Assembly (NCBI RefSeq): GCF_032854445.1
Contig: NW_027018268.1
Location: forward strand, 1 to 49,119
Source of the DNA: Liolophura sinensis
Lineage: Eukaryota > Mollusca > Polyplacophora > Chitonida > Chitonidae
Reading direction: 5' to 3'
Length of the DNA: 49,119 bases
Part shown: positions 38,305 through 48,400 of the stretch, one piece after another
Layout: each line of letters starts with the position of its first letter
Position numbering within the stretch: position 1 is the stretch's first letter
The notes under the pieces: model-generated
Databases searched by the model: none
Told to the model about the DNA's origin: nothing
The model's input: the letters and a program-made list of their open reading frames with translations, nothing else
Made by a program: the position numbers and the translations under genes

Positions 38305-38854
38305 GACTGGTCATTACTATATTCAACTTTTGACTGTAAGTTATGTGCCTTTCTGTAGCCCAGAAGACGTCAAATCTTTGGGCTAAGCCCATTTAACTCA
38401 CCCAGCAATTGTCTTACTTCTAAGTCCAAGACAATCTCAATGTCTTTATCTACGTGTAGAAAAACCACACCATTTGTACATAAAAAACACAAGGTACTAG
38501 ATACAGTCTGCTGTAAAAAGTACAACTGATCACTGACCCACATCAATAAGGTTCTAAAAGATGCGGAATTGGCCCAGGCATCGGCAGCTGTTTAGAAAAT
38601 GGCAAATTTCCCTGGTTTCCATGGAGTAAGAGCCGTTGCTGGGCACGTGACTATGACATCAATGATCATTCAATTGTCGCTACAGCCAAAAGTATTAGTC
38701 GGAGAGCAACGCAGTTTGCACCATTCGATTTCTCGTCACAAAATACGTCGGATTAGCCTCTTACCAGCAGCACTGGAACAGTTTTTCCACTTTTGCATTT
38801 TTGCCTGGTCTTTATGTTAATTGAAATCGGATACACTGTACTATGCACAATCGC
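38305..38854 (+). repeat. Chimeric monomer, A/F-like 5' half joined to H 3' half
   Basis: The 5' half has cattactat, gactgtaag, cttctaag and cacaaggtac; from gctgtttagaaaatgg onward it is H-like with attagtcgg, acgcagttt and tctttatg. It takes the F position, before the H unit with tgtttttg. Private changes include gtgcctttctg and aaaatggcaaat. Confidence 0.82.
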
Positions 38855-39390
38855 GACTGGTCGTTACTATATTCAACTTTTAACTATACGTTATGTGCCC
38901 TTCGGTAGCCCAGAAGACGTCAAATCTTTGGGCTAAGCCCATTTAACTCATCCAGCAATTGTCTTACTTTTCAGTCCAAGACAATCTCAATGTCTTTATC
39001 TACGTGTAGAAAAACCACACCATTTGTACATAAAAAACACAAGGTACTAGATACAGTCTGCTGTAAAAAGTACAACTGATCACTGACCCACATCAATAAG
39101 GTTCTAAAAGATGCGGAATTGGCCCAGGCATCGGCAGCTGTTTAGAAAATTGCAAATTTCCCTGGTTTCCATGGAGTAAGAGCCGTTGCTGGGCACGTCA
39201 CTATGACATCAATGATCATTCAATTGTCGCTACAGCCAAAAGTATTGGTCGGAGAGCAACGCGGTTTGCACCATTCGATTTCTCGTGACAAAATACGTCG
39301 GATTAGCCTCTTACCAGCAGCACTGGAACAGTTTTTCCACTTTTGCATTTTTGCCTGGTGTTTTTGTTAATTGAAATCGGATACACTGTA

Positions 39391-39416
39391 CTATGCACAA
39401 TCGCTATGCACAATCG
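39391..39416 (+). repeat. 13-bp tandem duplication at a monomer boundary
   Basis: The segment ctatgcacaatcg occurs twice in direct succession (39391-39403 and 39404-39416), just before the monomer start at 39418. It makes the H unit at 38855 563 bp long. No other monomer junction has it. Slippage or a staggered break are both possible; an assembly error is less likely because the surrounding monomers are clean. Confidence 0.92.
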
Positions 39417-40516
39417 CGACTGGTCGTTACTATATTCAACTTTTAACTATACGTTATGTGCCCTTCGGTAGCCCAGAAGACGTCAAATCTTTGGGCTAAG
39501 CCCATTTAACTCATCCAGCAATTGTCTTACTTTTAAGTCCAAGACAATCTCAATGTCTTTATCTACGTGTAGAAAAACCACACCATTCGTACATAAAAAA
39601 AACAATGTACTAGATACAGTCTGCTGTAAAAAGTACAACTGATCACTGACCCACATCAATAAGGTTCTAATAGATGCGGAATTGGGCCAGGCATCGGCAG
39701 CTGTTAAAAAATTGCATATTTCCCTGGTTTCCATGGAGTAAGAGCCGTTGCTGGGCACGTGACTATGACATCAATGATCATTCAATTGTCGCTACAGCAA
39801 AAGTATTAGTCGGAGAGCAACGCAGTTTGCACCATTCGATTTCTCGTCACAAAATACGTCGGATTAGCCTCTTACCAGCAGCACTGGAACAGTTTTTCCA
39901 CTTTTGCATTTTTGCCTGGTCTTTTTGTTAATTGAAATCGGATACACTGTACTATGCACAATCGAGACTGGTCGTTACTATATTCAACTTTTAACTATAC
40001 GTTATGTGCCCTTCGGTAGCCCAGAAGACGTCAAATCTTTGGGCTAAGCCCATTTAACTCATCCAGCAATTGTCTTACTTTTAAGTCCAAGACAATCTCA
40101 ATGTCTTTATCTACGTGTAGAAAAACCACACCATTTGTACATAAAAAACACAATGTACTAGATACAGTCTGCTGTAAAAAGTACAACTGATCACTGACCC
40201 ACATCAATAAGGTTCTAAAAGATGCGGAATTGGCCCAGGCATCGGCAGCTGTTTAGAAAATTGCAAATTTCCCTGGTTTCCATGGAGTAAGAGCCGTTGC
40301 TGGGCACGTGACTATGACATCAATGATCATTCAATTGTCGCTACAGCCAAAAGTATTGGTCGGAGAGCAACGCGGTTTGCACCATTCGATTTCTCGTCAC
40401 AAAATACGTCGGATTAGCCTCTTACCAGCAGCACTGGAACAGTTTTTCCACTTTTGCATTTTTGCCTGGTCTTTTTGTTAATTTGAAATCGGATACAATC
40501 TACTATGTACAATCGC

Positions 40517-43500
40517 GACTGGTCATTATTATATTCAACTTTTGACTGTAAGTTATGTGCCCTTCTGTAGCCCAGAAGACGTCAAATCTTTGGGCTAAGC
40601 CCATTTAACTCACCCAGCAATTGTCTTACTTCTAAGTCCAAGACAATCTCAATGTCTTTATCTACGTGTAGAAAAACCACACCATTTGTACATAAAAAAC
40701 ACAAGGTACTAGATACAGTCTGCTGTAAAAAGTACAACTGATCACTGACCCACATCATTAAGGTTCTAATAGATGCGGAATTGGCCCAGGCATCGGCAGC
40801 TGTTTAAAAAATTGCAAATTTCCCTGGTTTCCATGGAGTAAGAGCCGTTGCTGGGCACGTGACTATGACATCAATGATCATTCAATTGTCGCTACAGCCA
40901 AAAGTATTATTCGGAGAGCAACGCGGTTTGCACCATTCGATTTCTCGTGACAAAATACGTCGGATTAGCCTCTTACCAGCAGCACTGGAACAGTTTTTCC
41001 ACTTTTGCATTTTGCCTGGTCTTTTTGTTAATTGAAATCGGATACACTGTACTATGCACAATCGCGACTGGTCGTTACTATATTCAACTTTTTACTATAC
41101 GTTATGTGCCCTTCGTAGCCCAGAAGACGTCAAATCTTTGGGCTAAGCCCATTTAACTCATCCAGCAATTGTCTTACTTTTAAGTCCAAGACAATCTCAA
41201 TGTCTTTATCTACGTGTAGAAAAACCACACCATTCGTACATAAAAAACACAATGTACTAGATACAGTCTGCTGTAAAAAGTACAACTGATCACTGAACCA
41301 CATCTATAAGGCTCTAATAGATGCGGAATTGGGCCAGGCATCGGCAGCTGTTAAAAAATTGCATATTTCCCTGGTTTCCATTGAGTAAGAGCCGTTGCTG
41401 GGCACGTGACTATGACATCAATGATCATTCAATTGTGGCTACAGCCAAAAGTAATGGTCGGAGAGCAACGCGGTTTGCACCATTCGATTTCTCGTGACAA
41501 AATACGTCGGATTAGCCTCTTACCAGCAGCACTGGAACAGTTTTTCCACTTTTGCATTTTTGCCTGGTCTTTTTGTTAATTTGAAATCGGATACAATCTA
41601 CTATGTACAATCGCGACTGGTCATGACTATATCAACTTTTGACTATAAGTTATGTGCCCTTCTGTAGCCCAGAAGACGTCAAATCTTTGGGCTAAACCCA
41701 TAAAACTCACCCAGCAATTGTCTTACTTCTAAGTCCAAGACAATCTCAATGTCTTTATCTACGTGTAGAAAAACCACACCATTTGTACATAAAAAACACA
41801 AGGTACTAGATACAGTCTGCTGTAAAAAGTACAACTGATCACTGACCCACATCAATAAGGTTCTAAAAGATGCGGAATTGGCCCAGGCATCGCAGCTGTT
41901 TAAAAAATTGCAAATTTCCCTGGTTTCCATGGAGTAAGAGCCGTTGCTGGGCACGTGACTATGACATCAATGATCATTCAATTGTCGCTACAGCCAAAAG
42001 TATTGGTCGGAGAGCAACGCGGTTTGCACCATTCGATTTCTCGTGACAAAATACGTCGGATTAGCCTCTTACCAGCAGCACTGGAACAGTTTTTTCCACT
42101 TTTGCATTTTTGCCTGGTCTTTTTGTTAATTGAAATCGGATACACTGTACTATGCACAATCGCGACTGGTCGTTACTATATTCAACTTTTAACTATACGT
42201 TATGTGCCCTTCGGTAGCCCAGAAGACGTCAAATCTTTGGGCTAAGGCCCATTTAACTCATCCAGCAATTGTCTTACTTCTAAGTCCAAGACAATCTCAA
42301 TGTCTTTATCTGCGTGTAGAAAAAACCACACCATTTGTACATAAAAAACACAAAGTACTAGATACAGTCTGCTGTAAAAAGTACAACTGATCACTGACCC
42401 ACATCAATAAGGTTCTAATAGATGCGGAATTGGGCCAGGCATCGGCAGCTGTTAAAAAATTGCAAATTTCCCTGGTTTCCATGGAGTAAGAGCCGTTGCT
42501 GGGCACGTGACTATGACATCAATGATCATTCAATTGTCGCTACAGCCAAAAGTATTGGTCGGAGAGCAACGCGGTTTGCACCATTCGATTTCTCGTCACA
42601 AAATACGTCGGATTAGCCTCTTACCAGCAGCACTGGAACAGTTTTTCCACTTTTGCATATTTGCCTGGTCTTTTTGTTAATTGAAATCGGATACACTGTA
42701 CTATGCACAATCGCGACTGGTCGTTACTATATTCAACTTTTAACTATACGTTATGTGCCCTTCGGTAGCCCAGAAGACGTCAAATCTTTGGGCTAAGCCC
42801 ATTTAACTCATCCAGCAATTGTCTTACTTTTAAGTCCAAGACAATCTCAATGTCTTTATCTACGTGTAGAAAAACCACACCATTTGTACATAAAAAACAC
42901 AATGTACTAGATACAGTCTGCTGTAAAAAGTACAACTGATCACTGACGCACATCAATAAGGTTCTAAAAGATGCGGAAATGGCCCAGGCATCGGCAGCTG
43001 TTTAAAAAATTGCAAATTTCCCTGGTTTCCATGGAGTAAGAGCCGTTGCTGGGCACGTGACTATGACATCAATGATCATTCAATTGTCGCTACAGCCAAA
43101 AGTATTGGTCGGAGAGCAACGCGGTTTGCACCATTCGATTTCTCGTGACAAAATACGTCGGATTAGCCTCTTACCAGCAGCACTGGAACAGTTTTTCCAC
43201 TTTTGCATTTTTGCCTGGTCTTTTTGTTAATTTGAAATCGGATACAATCTACTATGTACAATCGCGACTGGTCATTACTATATTCAACTTTTGACTGTAA
43301 GTTATGTGCCCTTCTGTAGCCCAGAAGACGTCAAATCTTTGGGCTAAGCCCATTTAACTCACCCAGCAATTGTCTTACTTCTAAGTCCAAGACAATCTCA
43401 ATGTCTTTATCTACGTGTAGAAAAACCACACCATTTGTACATAAAAAACACAAGGTACTAGATACAGTCTGCTGTAAAAAGTACAACTGATCACTGAACC

Positions 43501-44364
43501 ACATCAATAAGGTTCTAAAAGATGCGGAATTCGCCCAGGCATCGGCAGCTGTTTAAAAAATTGCAAATTTCCCTGGTTTCCATGGAGTAAGAGCCGTTGC
43601 TGGTCACGTGACTATGACATCAATGATCATTCAATTGTCGCTACAGCCAAAAGTATTGGTCGGAGAGCAACGCGGTTTGCACCATTCGATTTCTCGTGAC
43701 AAAATACGTCGGATTAGCCTCTTACCAGCAGCACTGGAACAGTTTTTCCACTTTTGCATTTTTGCCTGGTGTTTTTGTTAATTGAAATCGGATACACTGT
43801 ACTATGCACAATCGCGACTGGTCGTTACTATATTCAACTTTTAACTATACGTTATGTGCCCTTCGGTAGCCCAGAAGACGTCAAATCTTTGGGCTAAGCC
43901 CATTTAACTCATCCAGCAATTGTCTTACTTTTAAGTCCAAGACAATCTCAATGTCTTTATCTACGTGTAGAAAAACCACACCATTCGTACATAAAAAAAA
44001 CAATGTACTAGATACAGTCTGCTGTAAAAAGTACAACTGATCACTGACCCACATCAATAAGGTTCTAATAGATGCGGAATTGGGCCAGGCATCGGCAGCT
44101 GTTAAAAAATTGCATATTTCCCTGGTTTCCATGGAGTAAGAGCCGTTGCTGGGCACGTGACTATGACATCAATGATCATTCAATTGTCGCTACAGCCAAA
44201 AGTATTGGTCGGAGAGCAACGCAGTTTGCACCATTCGATTTCTCGTCACAAAATACGTCGGATTAGCCTCTTACCAGCAGCACTGGAACAGTTTTTCCAC
44301 TTTTGCATTTTTGCCTGGTCTTTTTGTTAATTGAAATCGGATACACTGTACTATGCACAATCGC
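40517..44364 (+). repeat. HOR copy, 7 monomers: A B C D' E F G
   Basis: Monomers start at 40517, 41066, 41615, 42164, 42715, 43266 and 43816. Order and markers follow the canonical series, though F (43266) has cttctgtagcc rather than the 2-bp deletion form and is recognised by ctgaaccac with aaaagatg and by tgtttttg. G (43816) combines attggtcgg with acgcagttt. Bases about 41110-42330 hold a cluster of 1-bp indels (cttcgtagcc, atatcaact, catcgcagc, gctaaggccc, gaaaaaacc). Confidence 0.85.
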
Positions 44365-45465
44365 GACTGGTCGTTACTATATTCAAGTTTTAACTATACG
44401 TTATGTGCCCTTCGGTAGCCCAGAAGACGTCAAATCTTTGGGCTAAGCCCATTTAACTCATCCAGCAATTGTCTTACTTTTAAGTCCAAGACAATCTCAA
44501 TGTCTTTATCTACGTGTAGAAAAAACACACCATTCGTACATAAAAAAAACAATGTACTAGATACAGTCTGCTGTAAAAAGTACAACTGATCACTGAACCA
44601 CATCTATAAGGTTCTAATAGATGCGGAATTGGGCCAGGCATCGGCAGCTGTTTAAAAAATTGCAAATTTCCCTGGTTTCCATGGAGTAAGAGCCGTTGCT
44701 GGGCACGTGACTATGACATCAATGATCATTCAATTGTCGCTACAGCCAAAAGTATTGGTCGGAGAGCAACGCGGTTTGCACCATTCGATTTCTCGTCACA
44801 AAATACGTCGGATTAGCCTCTTACCAGCAGCACTGGAACAGTTTTTCCACTTTTGCATTTTTGCCTGGTCTTTTTGTTAATTTGAAATCGGATACAATCT
44901 ACTATGTACCATCGCGACTGGTCATGGCTATATTCAACTTTTGACTATAAGTTATGTGCCCTTCTGTAGCCCAGAAGACGTCAAATCTTTGGGCTAAGCC
45001 CATTTAACTCATCCAGCAATTGTCTTACTTCTAAGTCCAAGACAATCTCAATGTCTTTATCTGCGTGTAGAAAAACCACACCATTTGTACATAAAAAACA
45101 CAAAGTACTAGATACAGTCTGCTGTAAAAAGTACAACTGATCACTGACCCACATCAATAAGGTTCTAATAGATGCGGAATTGGGCCAGGCATCGGCAGCT
45201 GTTAAAAAATTGCATATTTCCCTGGTTTCCATGGAGTAAGAGCCGTTGCTGGGCACGTGACTATGACATCAATGATCATTCAATTGTCGCTACAGCCAAA
45301 AGTATTGGTCGGAGAGCAACGCGGTTTGCACCATTCGATTTCTCGTGACAAAATACGTCGGATTAGCCTCTTACCAGCAGCACTGGAACAGTTTTTCCAC
45401 TTTTGCATTTTTGCCTGGTCTTTTTGTTAATTTGAAATCGGATACAATCTACTATGTACAATCGC
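44365..45465 (+). repeat. Two mosaic monomers (G/B-like and C/D')
   Basis: The unit at 44365 has G markers up to aaaaaaaacaatg, then the B-like catctataagg, then gctgtttaaaaaattgc with attggtcgg. The unit at 44916 starts C-like (catggctat, gactataag) and then carries D' markers (tctgcgtgtag, cacaaagtac). They lie between the last canonical A-G series and the differently ordered terminal block. Assignment of each part rests on a few substitutions. Confidence 0.7.
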
Positions 45466-48400
45466 GACTGGTCATTATTATATTCAACTTTTGACTGTAA
45501 GTTATGTGCCCTTCTGTAGCCCAGAAGACGTCAAATCTTTGGGCTAAGCCCATTTAACTCACCCAGCAATTGTCTTACTTCTAAGTCCAAGACAATCTCA
45601 ATGTCTTTATCTACGTGTAGAAAAACCACACCATTCGTACATAAAAAACACAATTTACTAGATACAGTCTGCTGTAAAAAGTACAACTGATCACTGAACC
45701 ACATTTATAAGGTTCTAATAGATGCGGAATTGGGCCAGGCATCGGCAGCTGTTAAAAAATTGCATATTTCCCTGGTTTCCATGGAGTAAGAGCCGTTGCT
45801 GGGCACGTGACTATGACATCAATGATCATTCAATTGTCGCTACAGCCAAAAGTATTAGTCGGAGAGCAACGCAGTTTGCACCATTCGATTTTTCGTCACA
45901 AAATACGTCGGATTAGCCTCTTACCAGCAGCACTGGAACAGTTTTTCCACTTTTGCATTTTTGCCTGGTCTTTTTGTTAATTTGAAATCGGATACAATCT
46001 ACTATGTACAATCGCGACTGGTCATTACTATATTCAACTTTTGACTGTAAGTTATGTGCCCTTCTGTAGCCCAGAAGACGTCAAATCTTTGGGCTAAGCC
46101 CATTTAACTCACCCAGCAATTGTCTTACTTCTAAGTCCAAGACAATCTCAATGTCTTTATCTACGTGTAGAAAAACCACACCATTTGTACATAAAAAACA
46201 CAATGTACTAGATACAGTCTGCTGTAAAAAGTACAACTGATCACTGACCCACATCAATAAGGTTCTAAAAGATGCGGAATTGGCCCAGGCATCGGCAGCT
46301 GTTTAAAAAATTGCAAATTTCCCTGGTTTCCATGGAGTAAGAGCCGTTGCTGGGCACGTGACTATGACTTCAATGATCATTCAATTGTCGCTACAGCCAA
46401 AAGTATTGGTCGGAGAGCAACGCGGTTTGCACCATTCGATTTCTCGTCACAAAATACGTCGGATTAGCCTCTTACCAGCAGCACTGGAACAGTTTTTCCA
46501 CTTTTGCATTTTTGCCTGGTCTTTTTGTTAATTGAAATCGGATACACTGTACTATGCACAATCGCGACTGGTCGTTACTATATTCAACTTTTAACTATAC
46601 GTTATGTGCCCTTCGGTAGTCCAGAAGACGTCAAATCTTTGGGCTAAGCCCATTTAACTCATCCAGCAATTGTCTTACTTCTAAGTCCAAGACAATCTCA
46701 ATGTCTTTATCTCCGTGTAGAAAAACCACACCATTTGTACATAAAAAACACAAAGTACTAGATACAGTCTGCTGTAAAAAGTACAACTGATCACTGACGC
46801 ACATCAATAAGGTTCTAAAAGATGCGCAAATGACCCAGGCATCGGCAGCTGTTTAAAAAAATTGCAAATTTCTCTGGTTTCCATGGAGTAAGAGCCGTTG
46901 CTGGGCACGTGACTATGACTTCAATGATCATTCAATTGTCGCTACAGCCAAAAGTATTGGTCGGAGAGCAACGCGGTTTGCACCATTCGATTTCTCGTCA
47001 CAAAATACGTCGGATTAGCCTCTTACCAGCAGCACTGGAACAGTTTTTCCACTTTTGCATTTTTGCCTGATGTTTTTGTTAATTTGAAATCGGATACAAT
47101 CTACTATGTACAATCGCGACTGGTCATTACTATATTCAACTTTTGACTGTAAGTTATGTGCCCTTCTGTAGCCCAGAAGACGTCAAATCTTTGGGCTAAG
47201 CCCATTTAACTCACCCAGCAATTGTCTTACTTTTAAGTCCAAGACAATCTCAATGTCTTTATCTACGTGTAGAAAAACCACACCATTCGTACATAAAAAA
47301 CACAATGTACTAGATACAGTCTGCTGTAAAAAGTACAACTGATCACTGACCCACATCAATAAGGTTCTAAAAGATGCGCAAATGGCCCAGGCATCGGCAG
47401 CTGTTTAAAAAATTGCAAATTTCCCTGGTTTCCATGGAGTAAGAGCCGTTGCTGGGCACGTGACTATGACATCAATGATCATTCAATTGTCGCTACAGCC
47501 AAAAGTATTGGTCGGAGAGCAACGCGGTTTGCACCATTCGATTTCTCGTGACAAAATACGTCGGATTAGCCTCTTACCAGCAGCACTGGAACAGTTTTTC
47601 CACTTTTGCATTTTTGCCTGGTCTTTTTGTTAATTTGAAATCGGATACAATCTACTATGTACAATCGCGACTGGTCATTACTATATTCAACTTTTGACTG
47701 TAAGTTATGTGCCCTTCTGTAGCCCAGAAGACGTCAAATCTTTGGGCTAAGCCCATTTAACTCACCCAGCAATTGTCTTACTTCTAAGTCCAAGACAATC
47801 TCAATGTCTTTATCTACGTGTAGAAAAACCACACCATTTGTACATAAAAAACACAAGGTACTAGATACAGTCTGCTGTAAAAAGTACAACTGGTCACTGA
47901 ACCACATCAATAAGGTTCTAAAAGATGCGGAATTGGCCCAGGCATCGGCAGCTGTTTAAAAAATTGCAAATTTCCCTGGTTTCCATGGAGTAAGAGCCGT
48001 TGCTGGGCACGTGACTATGACATCAATGATCATTCAATTGTCGCTACAGCCAAAAGTATTGGTCGGAGAGCAACGCGGTTTGCACCATTCGATTTCTCGT
48101 GACAAAATACGTCGGATTAGCCTCTTACTAGCAGCACTGGAACAGTTTTTCCACTTTTGCATTTTTGCCTGGTCTTTTTGTTAATTGAAATCGGATACAC
48201 TGTACTATGCACAATCGAGACTGGTCGTTACGATATTCAACTTTTAACTATACGTTATGTGCCCTTCGGTAGCCCAGAAGACGTCAAATCTTTGGGCTAA
48301 GCCCATTTAACTCATCCAGCAATTGTCTTACTTTTAAGTCCAAGACAATTTCAATGTCTTTATCTACGTGTAGAAAAAACCACACCATTCGTACATAAAA

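Larger units (their letters stand above)
35556..40516 (+). repeat. HOR copy, 9 monomers: A B C D' E A/H H G I
   Basis: Monomers start at 35556, 36105, 36655, 37205, 37754, 38305, 38855, 39418 and 39966. The order A-B-C-D'-E matches the copy starting at 40517. The A unit has private changes cccgtttaactcacgc and cttcaaag. D' has ggcaagtgac, which loses the cacgtg palindrome. The I unit has ggcccagg instead of ggccaagg but keeps tttagaaaattg and follows cgagactgg. Confidence 0.88.
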
